From: Pseudomonadales bacterium
Lineage (GTDB): Bacteria; Pseudomonadota; Gammaproteobacteria; Pseudomonadales; Pseudohongiellaceae
Length of the DNA stretch: 64,000 bases
Assembly (NCBI GenBank): GCA_024234365.1
Contig: JACKOK010000001.1
Coordinates: forward strand, 744,001 to 808,000
Direction: 5' to 3'
Numbering within the stretch: the first letter of the stretch is position 1; each line of letters opens with the position of its first letter. Both the position numbers and the translations under genes were made by a program. Shown here piece after piece: positions 34,463 through 45,563 of this stretch. The notes under the pieces are model-generated. The model did no database searches. It was given only the letters and a program-made list of their open reading frames with translations, and was not told the DNA's origin.

Positions 34463-35056
34463 TCAGCGCCGGGCGATGGCCTGTACGACACAGGCAAGGC
34501 CGGTGTGCAGGCGTCCTTCGACAATATTGCGCTCTACCTCGCGCAACAGGGTGAAATGCAGTTGTGGCAGCTCTTCCTGCAGCTTTGTGCGATCCATCAG
34601 CATGTCGGTGTCCTTTGGGCCTCCGGTATCGTGGGCAAGCTGAGCGGGCGTGTAGGCTTCCAGCACAAAGACGCCGCCCGGCTTCAGGCTGGCGGGAATC
34701 TGCGGGTAGAGTGACTGGCGAATGGTACTGGGCAGGTGGCAGAAGATGGAGACGATGCCGTCCCACTGTTCGCTGCCCAGGGAAAATTGAGCCAGATCGG
34801 CCTGCACGGTGTGCAGGTTGACGCCCTGTGCCTGCGCCAGCTTCGCCGCCTTCTCCAGCCCGACACGAGAGAGATCCACCGAAGTGACCTCATAAGCCTG
34901 GCGGGCCAGAAACACGCCGTTGCGACCCTCGCCATCGGCCAGGCAGAGCACGCGCCCGCCTGCGGGGATGCAGGCAAACTGTTCCGCCAGGAAATCGTTC
35001 GGCTGGGTGCCGTAGGCGTAGTCCGGTGTGCTGTAGCGCTCGTCCCAGGGGTTCAT
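34463..35056 (-). CDS. Class I SAM-dependent methyltransferase
   Basis: 197 aa Rossmann methyltransferase. Motif I is GRVLCLADGEGRNGVFLA, the acidic residue after strand 2 is in EVTSVDLSRVGLEKA, and motif IV is WDGIVSIFCHLPS. The start MNPWDERYSTPDYAYGTQPNDFL is like the TehB/thiopurine-methyltransferase-type group. It begins 1 base after the valS stop, so valS and this gene are probably on one transcript. Substrate unknown. Confidence 0.9.
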   Translation of the reverse strand: MNPWDERYSTPDYAYGTQPNDFLAEQFACIPAGGRVLCLADGEGRNGVFLARQAYEVTSVDLSRVGLEKAAKLAQAQGVNLHTVQADLAQFSLGSEQWDGIVSIFCHLPSTIRQSLYPQIPASLKPGGVFVLEAYTPAQLAHDTGGPKDTDMLMDRTKLQEELPQLHFTLLREVERNIVEGRLHTGLACVVQAIARR

Positions 35057-35057
35057 G

Positions 35058-37877
<2,820 letters not shown>

Positions 37878-38009
37878 GGCGTGTTGCTGCTGTGCTCTCG
37901 TGGTTGGGTGTTTGGAAACAGGGGGCGAGTATACCCTACATTGGTTTACTTGGGCTTGTTTCCTGGGGGTTGGCTGATTGGTGCTGCGTATCTTTCGGGG
38001 GGCGGAGCA

Positions 38010-38115
38010 CTGGTCAGATGTGTGACCGTGCCGACACGCCGTGAACCCATCCCTGGGGGCTCGCGATCGCGACATCCTGTCGCTCAGCGGTCTGCCCGGT
38101 CACACATCTGACCAG
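38010..38115. repeat. Structured 66-bp repeat element, copy A, with its own closing stem
   Basis: Core 38030-38095 is repeated perfectly, inverted, at 38388-38453. Copy A is enclosed by a 19-bp perfect inverted repeat, CTGGTCAGATGTGTGACCG at 38010-38028 and its complement at 38097-38115. Inside the core are two small hairpins, GCGACA-TCC-TGTCGC (38069-38083) and CCCA-TCCC-TGGG (38046-38057), plus the palindrome TCGCGATCGCGA. The two core ends also partly pair. The whole could fold as a branched cruciform. Family not recognised. Confidence 0.85.
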
Positions 38116-38252
38116 CACTCCTCTGTGCTGGATTCAGGCATCCGCTTTCTTTTCAAGTGACCGGAGCCTACGTTCTTGGCCGCCGTGTACTTTAGGTATT
38201 GAGTCCGGGTTCTGTTGTTCTACTTGGCGCGAGCCCCTTTCAGCAGCAGAGC

Positions 38253-38329
38253 GGAGAGTGGAGAGTGGAGAGTGGAGAGTGGAGAGTGGAGAGTGGAGAG
38301 TGGAGAGTGGAGAGTGGAGAGTGGAGAGT
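38253..38329. repeat. Heptamer tandem array, 11 units of GGAGAGT
   Basis: Eleven exact copies of the 7-bp unit (77 bp), followed by a partial unit ending GAGAGG at 38336. It lies between the two copies of the 66-bp element. Apparent reading frames through it are only translated repeats. Confidence 0.97.
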
Positions 38330-38372
38330 GGAGAGGCAGCGGTTCGCTGGCAGAGATGCCGAGGCGTTTGGG

Positions 38373-38468
38373 CCCGTATCCCTTGGAGCAGACCGCTGAG
38401 CGACAGGATGTCGCGATCGCGAGCCCCCAGGGATGGGTTCACGGCGTGTCGGCTCCAAGGGATACGGG
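38373..38468. repeat. Structured 66-bp repeat element, copy B, with a different closing stem
   Basis: Core 38388-38453 is the exact reverse complement of copy A. Its closing stem is CCCGTATCCCTTGGA (38373-38387) paired with 38454-38468, 15 bp perfect plus a bulged G and 2 more pairs. This stem shares no sequence with the 19-bp stem of copy A. Same core, different but self-complementary stem. Confidence 0.85.
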
Positions 38469-38500
38469 GCCGAACGCCGACCACTGAACCACTGAACCAC

Positions 38501-38577
38501 TGAAACCTGAAACCTGAAACCTGAAACCTGAAACCTGAAACCTGAAACCTGAAACCTGAAACCTGAAACCTGAAACC
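38501..38577. repeat. Heptamer tandem array, 11 units of TGAAACC
   Basis: Eleven exact 7-bp units (77 bp), preceded by two 8-bp relatives ACTGAACC (38483-38498). It ends 50 bases before the pepA stop. The total length equals the GGAGAGT array. Confidence 0.97.
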
Positions 38578-38626
38578 AAAGCCCCCCCAACTCAACGCAC
38601 GATGAGTCGGTGGGGAATCGGAAGGA

Positions 38627-40114
38627 TCAGGCCTTCTGGCGGCGCAGGTATTCCACCAGCAGGGGAACCGGGCGACCGGTCGCGCCCTTGGCAGCGCCGG
38701 ACAGCCAGGCGGTGCCGGCGATGTCCAGGTGTGCCCAAGAGTACTTCTTGGTGAAACGCGACAGGAAACACGCCGCCGTGATGGTGCCCGCGCGCGGCCC
38801 GCCAATATTGGCGATGTCCGCGAAATTGCTGTCCAGCAGCGACTGGTATTCTTCCCACAGGGGCAATTGCCACACAAAGTCCAGGGTGTCCTGACTGATG
38901 CCCAGCAGCTCGTCCGCCAGGGCCTGGTCCGGGCTCAGCAGGGCACTGGTCTGGTCGCCGAAGGTGGCCACTGCCGCACCGGTCAGGGTGGCGATGTCGA
39001 TCACGCTCTTGGGTTTGAAACGCTCCACATAGGTCAGCGCATCGCACAGCACCAGACGGCCCTCGGCATCGGTGTTCAGAACCTCGATGGTCTGGCCGGA
39101 CATGCTGGTCACGATGTCGCCCGGCTTGGTGGCCTTGCCGCTGGGCATGTTTTCGGCGGAGGCGATGACGCCGATCACATTGATCTTCAGGCCCAGTTCC
39201 GCCACCGCTTTCATGGTGCCGACTACGCTGGCGGCGCCGCACATATCGAACTTCATTTCGTCCATGCCGGCACCCGGTTTCAGGCTGATGCCGCCGGTAT
39301 CGAAGGTGATGCCCTTGCCCACCAGCACATAGGGTTTGCTGCTGACCTTGCTGCTGCCCTTGTATTCGATAACGATCAGTTTTGCCTCTTCCTTGGAGCC
39401 CGCGCTGACGGAGAGCAGGGAGCCCATGCCCAGTTTCTCCATCTGCTTCTCGTTCAGCACCTTGGTATGCAGGCTCTTGTACTGGCTGGCCAGGTCGGTG
39501 GCGGTGCTGGCCAGATAGCTTGGCGTACAGACATTGCCGGGCAGATTGCCCAGATCGCGTGCCGTGCTCATGCCCTTGCCGACGGCGGCGCCCAGTTTCA
39601 GGGCCTCGCTCAGAAGCTTGCGATTGGCGTTGGCAGCCATGGTGACGGCCACGGACTTGAGGGAGAGTGCCGGCTTCTTCTTGCTCTTGGTCTGGTCGTA
39701 CTGATAGGCGCAGTTGTCGCACTCCTGTACCAGTTGGGTGGTGGCCCAGGACAGATCGCGATCTTTCAGCGGCAGCTCCGCCAGGGTGAACACCGCATCG
39801 CGGGCATTGGACTTGAGCAGCGCCTTGACGGCGGCATTGACCAGTTTGCGGTAGTTGCGCGCATCCAGCGCCCCCTCGTCGCCACAGCCCACCAGCAGCA
39901 CGCGTTTGGCGGCACTGCCCTGTGGGTGCACGAACAGGGTGTCACCCACCTTGCCGCTGACATCGCCGGTATTGACGATGCGGGCGATGTCTCCCCCCAG
40001 GGTTTCATCCAGTGCGCTGGCCTGGGCGCTGAGCTTGCCCTTGGTCCAGACGCCGATGACCAGGCAGTCAGTGGTTTTGGAGGCGGAAGGGGTGTTGAGC
40101 AATGCATATTTCAT
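38627..40114 (-). CDS. pepA: Leucyl aminopeptidase (M17)
   Basis: 495 aa from ATG 40114 (MKYALLNTPSASKTTDCLVIG). The di-zinc catalytic domain carries VLVGKGITFDTGGISLKPG (first metal ligands), MKFDMCGAASVVGTMKAVAE and the family signature NTDAEGRLVL. It removes N-terminal residues from peptides; E. coli PepA also binds DNA at cer sites. Downstream order is pepA-repeats-valS, as in E. coli pepA-holC-valS but without holC. lptFG lie upstream on the other strand, also as in E. coli. Confidence 0.96.
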   Translation of the reverse strand: MKYALLNTPSASKTTDCLVIGVWTKGKLSAQASALDETLGGDIARIVNTGDVSGKVGDTLFVHPQGSAAKRVLLVGCGDEGALDARNYRKLVNAAVKALLKSNARDAVFTLAELPLKDRDLSWATTQLVQECDNCAYQYDQTKSKKKPALSLKSVAVTMAANANRKLLSEALKLGAAVGKGMSTARDLGNLPGNVCTPSYLASTATDLASQYKSLHTKVLNEKQMEKLGMGSLLSVSAGSKEEAKLIVIEYKGSSKVSSKPYVLVGKGITFDTGGISLKPGAGMDEMKFDMCGAASVVGTMKAVAELGLKINVIGVIASAENMPSGKATKPGDIVTSMSGQTIEVLNTDAEGRLVLCDALTYVERFKPKSVIDIATLTGAAVATFGDQTSALLSPDQALADELLGISQDTLDFVWQLPLWEEYQSLLDSNFADIANIGGPRAGTITAACFLSRFTKKYSWAHLDIAGTAWLSGAAKGATGRPVPLLVEYLRRQKA

Positions 40115-40295
40115 GAATTCGGTCTCGCTATGTTGGCATCGGTGGCGTGTCAGAACCCGCTGAGGCCAGGGCACGAATAAGTGGGGCCGCACAGGCGGCC
40201 CGATGGCGTTCATCCTAGGGAGTTTGCCCGGCTGGTGCAAGAGTGCTGCGGCCAGCCCGGCAGGGCAAAGAGGTGTACATCTCGGGCGCCCATGA

Positions 40296-40488
40296 TTAGG
40301 GAACCTCTGATTCATTATGCAAACGTTCAGGCCTTGACAAACCGGCCCCGTAGGGCGGGGTCTACAGCGCACTGCCACTGCGTTGTGCTGTTTGCCAAGG
40401 GCCAGGCCATTGCCTGCACAGCACGCCTTGTTGCAGTGCACTGCAGACTCCCGCTGAAGGCTTGCATAATGAATCAGAGGTTCCTTAG
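40296..40488. mobile_element. IS5-like MITE with TTAG target duplication
   Basis: Element 40300-40484 (185 bp) with 23-bp perfect terminal inverted repeats starting GGAACCTCTGATTCATTATG, extended imperfectly to about 31 bp. The direct repeat TTAG at 40296-40299 and 40485-40488 is a 4-bp target duplication of the YTAR form used by IS5-group transposases. It has no coding capacity, so it needs a transposase elsewhere. It lies in the 474-base gap between pepA and the thioesterase gene, where I see no other gene. Confidence 0.85.
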
Positions 40489-40588
40489 AATTGGCGGCCT
40501 CGAAACCTGGGGGGGTATTTGTTGCTTCTACAGCCACATCCCTCTTACTGCCGGCCCGGACGGGCACTTCATCGACCTGGGTGAAATC

Positions 40589-41032
40589 ATGTCACGCGTT
40601 AGAATCACGATGCCCGAACTCTTTCTTTTTGCGATGCCGCGTAGCGTTGGCATCAGCGACCTCAACTATGCCCGTCATCTGGACAGCGTTTCCATGGTGC
40701 GCATCATTCACGAGGCGCGTCTGCAGTTTCTCGCCAGCCTGGGCTTCACCGAGGCGAATATCTACGGGCTGGGCATGGTGGTGACAGACCTGGCGGTGGA
40801 TTACCAGTCGGAATCCTTCGCCAATGACCTGCTCAATATCGAAGTGGGCGTGGGCCGTTTCAACCGCTACGGGCTGGATATCTATTACCAGATCACCAAT
40901 ACTGCGCTGGAGCGCGTCGTCTGCAGCGCCAAGACCGGTGTGGTCTTCTTTGATTTCGACAAGCACAAGATTGCCCTGATTCCGAAGGCCTTCCGCGAAA
41001 TGCTGGAGCAACTGGAACAGGACGCCGACTGA
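40589..41032 (+). CDS. Hot-dog fold thioesterase (4HBT superfamily)
   Basis: 147 aa. The SDLNYARHLDSVSMVRIIHEARLQFL stretch corresponds to the Asp and His active region of YbgC/FadM-like thioesterases. The remaining strands (YQSESFANDLLNIEVGVGRFN, VCSAKTGVVFFDFDKHKIALIP) complete the fold. ATG 40589 is chosen; one at 40610 is an alternative. It would hydrolyse an acyl-CoA; substrate unknown. It precedes lptF by 38 bases. Confidence 0.85.
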   Translation: MSRVRITMPELFLFAMPRSVGISDLNYARHLDSVSMVRIIHEARLQFLASLGFTEANIYGLGMVVTDLAVDYQSESFANDLLNIEVGVGRFNRYGLDIYYQITNTALERVVCSAKTGVVFFDFDKHKIALIPKAFREMLEQLEQDAD

Positions 41033-41070
41033 GCCCCTGAACCCGAGCACACCGGAGACCGCGCCCTCAA

Positions 41071-42180
41071 GTGATTATCTTCCGCTATCTGGCCCGACAG
41101 ATTTTCCAGATCATGAGCGCGATCACGCTTATCCTGCTGGTGGTGGTCATGATCTCGCGCTTTCTCGGCTACCTCGGGCAGGCGGTGGCGGGAGAGATTT
41201 CCTCCGATATTCTGCTGCGCCTGATGCTCTTCCGCCTGCCGGAATTTCTGCTGGTCATTGTTCCCTTTGCCCTGTTTCTGAGCATTTTGCTGGCCTTTGG
41301 CCGCATGTATTCCGAGAACGAGATGACGGTGCTCAGTGCCTGCGGTTACAGCCAGAAGCGTCTGGCCACCTCCACGGTGCTGGCTGCCTCACTGCTGTCG
41401 GTGCTGATGGGCGTGCTCAGTCTGCAGATCGCCCCCCTCGGCCTGCAGAATGCGGAGCAGCTGCTGGAAAGTCAGGACGAGCTGACCGAGCTGGACCTGA
41501 TCGTTGCAGGGCAGTTTCAGCGCTTTGACGAGGGGCTGCGAACCACCTATGCCGAATCCATCAGCACCACCGAAGCCGGGCGTCTGCTGCGCAATACTTT
41601 CGTCGCCTGGCGGCAGGGCAGTGAGGGGCAGGGAGAGCTGCGCATTATTCTGGCCGACTCCGCCCGCCCGGTGATCGATGAGCGCAGCGGCAGGCGTTTC
41701 ATGCTGCTGGAGAACGGCGTCCTCTACGAAGGCTCTCCCGGTGAGGCGGATTATCTTGTCACCCAGTTTGACGAGCAGGCACTGCTGATGCCGGAACCTG
41801 AACGCATTACGGAGCTGGTGCTGGAAAAGTCCCTGCCAACGCAAGCGTTGCTGGCCTCTTCCGAGCCCGCTTACCGTGCTGAACTGCAGTGGCGGCTGTC
41901 GGTCATTCTGTTGATTCCGATTCTGACGCTGATTGCCGTTCCGCTGAGCAAGGTGAGCCCGCGCAAGGGGCGCTTCAGCCGCTTGCTGCCTGCCACGCTG
42001 CTGTACGCGCTGTACTATGTCACGCTGCAGATGGCCATGACGCTGGTGGAGGATGAAACGGTGCCTGCCACTGTCGGCCTGTGGTGGGTGCATGGCCTGT
42101 TTCTGGCTCTGGGGTTGTATCTGCTGCTGGTGCCGGGTCTTAAACGCCCACCCAGGCGGATGCGGGGAGCGGCGGCATGA
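41071..42180 (+). CDS. lptF: LPS export ABC transporter permease LptF
   Basis: 369 aa from GTG 41071. Six membrane helices and a central periplasmic domain. Opening IIFRYLARQIFQIMSAITLILLVVVMISRFLGYLG is typical, as is RLPEFLLVIVPFALFLSILLAFGRMY (second helix and coupling helix). With LptG and the LptB ATPase it extracts lipopolysaccharide from the inner membrane. It overlaps lptG by 4 bases (ATGA). Confidence 0.96.
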   Translation: MIIFRYLARQIFQIMSAITLILLVVVMISRFLGYLGQAVAGEISSDILLRLMLFRLPEFLLVIVPFALFLSILLAFGRMYSENEMTVLSACGYSQKRLATSTVLAASLLSVLMGVLSLQIAPLGLQNAEQLLESQDELTELDLIVAGQFQRFDEGLRTTYAESISTTEAGRLLRNTFVAWRQGSEGQGELRIILADSARPVIDERSGRRFMLLENGVLYEGSPGEADYLVTQFDEQALLMPEPERITELVLEKSLPTQALLASSEPAYRAELQWRLSVILLIPILTLIAVPLSKVSPRKGRFSRLLPATLLYALYYVTLQMAMTLVEDETVPATVGLWWVHGLFLALGLYLLLVPGLKRPPRRMRGAAA

Positions 42181-43253
42181 GAAAGCTGGATGCACATATC
42201 CGCAACAGCGTACTGCTGTCCATGCTGGTGGTAGCAGGCCTGATGTTCAGCCTGGATTTTATTTTCACCCTCACGGATGAGCTGGGACGTGGCACGCCCA
42301 ATTACACGGCAATGGATGCGCTGCTGTATACCCTTCGCATCATGCCCACGGGCATTTACGAGATGCTGCCGTTCTCTGCCCTGGGCGGCGCGCTGATCGG
42401 CCTGGGCCTGTTGGCCTCCCAGAACGAACTGGTCGTGATTCAGGCGGTGGGTATCAGTACCTGGCGCATCGCCTGGTCTGTCATGAAGCCCACGCTTGGG
42501 GTGATGCTGCTCAGCCTGGTACTGGGCGAGTACATCGCGCCCACGCTGCAGCAGAGCGCCCAGAGTGAACTGGCGCTGATCCAGAGCGGGGGGCAGGCGC
42601 TGAGCAACTCCCGTGGCGAGTGGCGCAAGATCGGCAATGAATTCATTCACATCAATGCTATTCTGCCCGGGGGAACCGAGCTGCGCGGTATCACCCGCTA
42701 TCAACTGGACGAGCGGCGTCAGTTGAGCAGCAGCAGCTTTGCGGAAAGTGGCGATTATCTCGAAGACGATAGAGGACATTTCTGGCGCCTGCGCAATGTT
42801 CAGGAAACCCTTTTCGGCACCGCGACGATTGCGGTGGAGAGACGGCCGCTGGTGGACTGGCGTGTGGATCTGTCACCGGAGCTGCTGAGTATTTTGCTGG
42901 TGGAGCCGGAGCGGCAGTCCATTTCCGGGCTGTACCGGTTTGCGGAATATTTCCGCTCGGAGGGGCTGGAGAGCGATACCTATTTCCTGGCCTTCTGGAA
43001 GAAGCTTTTGCAGCCGCTGGCCACCGCGTCTTTGGTGCTCGTGGCCATCGCCTTTGTGTTCGGCCCCCTGCGGGCGGTGACCATGGGGGCTCGGGTATTT
43101 ATCGCGATCGGCATCGGGCTGGCCTTCACCATCGCGCAGCGCATCCTGGGCCCGGCCAGCCTGCTCTACGGTTTCAGCCCGGTGATTGCGGTGCTGATTC
43201 CGATCCTCGTTTGTTTGGGCTTCGGGGTTTTCTTTCTGCGCCGGGTGAACTAG
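42177..43253 (+). CDS. lptG: LPS export ABC transporter permease LptG
   Basis: 358 aa. Six membrane helices; LRIMPTGIYEMLPFSALGGALIGLGLLASQNELVVIQAVGIS is the coupling-helix region conserved in LptG. It partners LptF and LptB for lipopolysaccharide export. The ATGA junction with lptF gives fixed stoichiometry. A short hairpin follows, between it and the convergent RDD gene. Confidence 0.96.
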   Translation: MRKLDAHIRNSVLLSMLVVAGLMFSLDFIFTLTDELGRGTPNYTAMDALLYTLRIMPTGIYEMLPFSALGGALIGLGLLASQNELVVIQAVGISTWRIAWSVMKPTLGVMLLSLVLGEYIAPTLQQSAQSELALIQSGGQALSNSRGEWRKIGNEFIHINAILPGGTELRGITRYQLDERRQLSSSSFAESGDYLEDDRGHFWRLRNVQETLFGTATIAVERRPLVDWRVDLSPELLSILLVEPERQSISGLYRFAEYFRSEGLESDTYFLAFWKKLLQPLATASLVLVAIAFVFGPLRAVTMGARVFIAIGIGLAFTIAQRILGPASLLYGFSPVIAVLIPILVCLGFGVFFLRRVN

Positions 43254-43268
43254 AGCCTGCACAGGCTC
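43253..43268. terminator. Short hairpin between convergent lptG and RDD genes
   Basis: GAGCCTG (43253-43259), 2-base loop, CAGGCTC (43262-43268). The T-rich stretch CTCTTTTTG follows only after 11 bases, so it is a weak candidate. It may mark the boundary of both transcripts. Confidence 0.35.
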
Positions 43269-43273
43269 CCGCT

Positions 43274-43777
43274 TCAGAACCCTCTTTTTGCCTTCTGCTT
43301 GGGCACCACGATCACGCGGGTGCCGGAGAAGATGTCGTGCACCGCATTGCCGTGCTTATCGATGTAGAGCCACAGATACCCGATGCCGAAACAGAACATG
43401 GCGGGCCAGGCCAGCAGATAGCGCAGTGCGCACTGGCGCAGACTCATGGGCTTGCCATCGGCGCTGATCGCGCGCAGTCGCCAGGCGAGCATGCCCAGTG
43501 TCTGGCCGGTGTGGGTCCAGAACCAGGCGTAGAAGCCGAAGGCGCTGGCGAGCATGACGGTGAACAGCACGGCGCTGACCAGCGGATCGGTTTCCACATG
43601 GCCGTCCACCAGCTGATTGCTGTCCGGGCCGACGATCAGCTGCATCACAAACCCCAGCAACATCCAGATGGCGGCAACCAGGAAGGAGTCATACAGCAGG
43701 GCCGCCAGCCGGCGCAGCAGGCCTGCCGTGGGGCAGTCTGCCGCGTCGATGACGGGGGATGCAGCGGTGTCGTTCAT
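43274..43777 (-). CDS. RDD family membrane protein
   Basis: 167 aa. GLLRRLAALLYDSFLVAAIW is the R-x(3)-D-type first helix of the RDD domain. Three to four helices follow, with the motif HTGQTLGMLAWRLRAISADGKP. Its ATG shares one base with the pntB stop, so it is read with the transhydrogenase genes. RDD proteins are poorly characterised; some act as ion antiporters. Confidence 0.9.
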   Translation of the reverse strand: MNDTAASPVIDAADCPTAGLLRRLAALLYDSFLVAAIWMLLGFVMQLIVGPDSNQLVDGHVETDPLVSAVLFTVMLASAFGFYAWFWTHTGQTLGMLAWRLRAISADGKPMSLRQCALRYLLAWPAMFCFGIGYLWLYIDKHGNAVHDIFSGTRVIVVPKQKAKRGF

Positions 43778-45255
43778 TACAGTTCCTTCACCGCCTGAAT
43801 CAGCTCATTGACGGCCTTCTGGCCATCGCCGAACAGCATGCGGGTGTTGTCGAGCAGGAACAGCGGGTTCTCGACACCGGAGAAACCGGTGCCGCGCCCG
43901 CGCTTGATCACGACCACGTTCTCGGACTCCTCGGCATTCAGAATCGGCATGCCGAACAGCGGGCTGTTGGGGTCTTTCTTCGCCGCCGGGTTGACCACAT
44001 CGTTGGCACCGATCACCAGCGTCACGGTGGTGTTGCCGAAGTCGGCGTTGATGTCTTCCATGTCGTAGATCAGGTCATAGGGCACACCGGCTTCGGCCAG
44101 CAGCACGTTCATGTGGCCGGGCATACGGCCTGCCACCGGGTGGATGGCAAACTTCACGGTCACGCCCTTGTCAGTGAGCAACTGGGTCAGTTCCCACACT
44201 TTGTGCTGGGCCTGGGCAACCGCCATGCCATAGCCGGGGATGATCACCACCTGGCTGGCGTAGGCCATCATGATGCCCACGTCCTGCGCCTGGATCTCCT
44301 TCATGGAACCCTCGGTCGCGGCGGTATCGCCACCGGCAGCGGCGCTGGTGCCGAAGCCGCTGAAGAACACATTGCCCACGGAGCGGTTCATGGCCTTGGC
44401 CATCAGGTGGGTCAGCAGGCTGCCGGCGGAACCGACCACAGTGCCCGCGATGATCATCGCCGCATTGCCGAGCACATAGCCCTCAAAGCCCACGGCGAGA
44501 CCGGTCAACGCGTTGAACAGGGAGATGATCACCGGCATGTCCGCCCCGCCCACCGGGACGGTGATGAAAATGCCGAGCACCAGCGCCAGGCCGAAGAACA
44601 GCAGAATGGGCATCAGTTCGCCGGTAAAGTACACGGAGATCGCAAGGCCGATGAGCACCAGGCTCAGCAGCAGATTGATGAGCTGTTGCTGCGGCAGCAG
44701 TTTGTTGGTGTTCAGCCGGCCATCCAGCTTCGCCCAAGCGATGATGCTGCCACTGAAGGCGATGGTGCCGATGATGGCGCCGACAATCGCCAGAATGGTG
44801 ACGTCCACGCCCATGGCGGCGCTGATGCTGGCCGGGTGCGGGGAGAGCCCGTCAAGGCCCACGGAACCCAGCAACTCGCCGGTAGAGGCGCCTGCGGCGA
44901 CTTCCGACTGTGCCTTGAGCAGCTCCACCGCGGCGATGGTAGCCGCTGCGCCGCCGCCCATGCCGTTGTACATGGCGATCATCTGCGGCATGTCGGTCAT
45001 GGCCACGCGCTTGCCGGTGACCCAGGCAAAACCGCCGCCGATGGCGATGGCCAGCAGAATCAACGCCAGGTTGGTGGTGAACTGAGGGTTATCGGTGATC
45101 TCCGGAGACATAAAGGTCACCAAGGTCGCCAGGATCATGCCGACCCCAGCCCACTGGATGCCGCGCCGTGCGGTGACGGGCGAACTCATCTGCTTCAGGC
45201 CCAGAATAAAGAGCACTGCCGCGAGGAAATAACTGGCCTGGATAATCGCTTCCAT
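43777..45255 (-). CDS. pntB: NAD(P) transhydrogenase subunit beta
   Basis: 492 aa, slightly longer than E. coli (462). About nine membrane helices (residues 1-290) make the proton channel. Domain III is the NADP(H)-binding part, with IVIIPGYGMAVAQAQHKVWEL and FAIHPVAGRMPGHMNVLLAEAGVPYD, then NADFGNTTVTLVIGANDVVN. It couples proton influx to NADPH production from NADH. Its start overlaps the pntA2 stop by one base. Confidence 0.95.
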   Translation of the reverse strand: MEAIIQASYFLAAVLFILGLKQMSSPVTARRGIQWAGVGMILATLVTFMSPEITDNPQFTTNLALILLAIAIGGGFAWVTGKRVAMTDMPQMIAMYNGMGGGAAATIAAVELLKAQSEVAAGASTGELLGSVGLDGLSPHPASISAAMGVDVTILAIVGAIIGTIAFSGSIIAWAKLDGRLNTNKLLPQQQLINLLLSLVLIGLAISVYFTGELMPILLFFGLALVLGIFITVPVGGADMPVIISLFNALTGLAVGFEGYVLGNAAMIIAGTVVGSAGSLLTHLMAKAMNRSVGNVFFSGFGTSAAAGGDTAATEGSMKEIQAQDVGIMMAYASQVVIIPGYGMAVAQAQHKVWELTQLLTDKGVTVKFAIHPVAGRMPGHMNVLLAEAGVPYDLIYDMEDINADFGNTTVTLVIGANDVVNPAAKKDPNSPLFGMPILNAEESENVVVIKRGRGTGFSGVENPLFLLDNTRMLFGDGQKAVNELIQAVKEL

Positions 45256-45563
45256 CAGGCATTCCCTCCCTTGTTGTCTTTCTTGCCACTGGACTTGAAC
45301 ATTTCCAGCATGCGCTCGGTCACGACGTATCCGCCCACCGCGTTGCCTGCAGCAAGCAGCACGGCGACGAAACCGATGGCCTGTTGGGTCGGGTTCTCGG
45401 CGATGCCCAGGGCGATCATGGCGCCCACCAGCACGATGCCGTGCACGAAGTTGGAACCCGACATCAGCGGCGTGTGCAGAATGACGGGAACCTTGGAGAT
45501 GATTTCATAGCCGGTAAACCCGGCCAGCATGAAGATATACAGTGCGGCCATCCCTTCGATCAT
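45255..45563 (-). CDS. NAD(P) transhydrogenase alpha subunit, membrane part (PntA2)
   Basis: 102 aa from ATG 45563. Three helices (ALYIFMLAGFTGYEIISKVP, VHGIVLVGAMIALGI, AIGFVAVLLAAGNAVGGYVV) make up domain II of the alpha subunit. In many bacteria, as here, alpha is split into a soluble and a membrane gene. It overlaps pntA1 in ATGA and pntB by one base. Confidence 0.93.
   Translation of the reverse strand: MIEGMAALYIFMLAGFTGYEIISKVPVILHTPLMSGSNFVHGIVLVGAMIALGIAENPTQQAIGFVAVLLAAGNAVGGYVVTERMLEMFKSSGKKDNKGGNA

Noticed and set aside
38010..38468. Integron attC sites
   Set aside because: No GTTRRRY-type core sites, no integrase and no gene cassettes between the copies.
38253..38577. CRISPR-like array
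   Set aside because: Units are 7 bp and perfect with no spacers; no cas genes.
38199..38590. Repeating peptide frames (SGEWRVE and FQVSGFR types) through the heptamer arrays
   Set aside because: They are translations of the 7-bp tandem repeats with no ribosome binding site and no conserved ends.
40300..40484. A small gene inside the MITE
   Set aside because: No start with a ribosome binding site and no codon pattern; the inverted repeats explain the sequence.
43759..45510. Long open frame opposite pntB/pntA2 on the plus strand
   Set aside because: Shadow of high-GC coding sequence; low complexity, His/Gly/Gln-rich, no family features.
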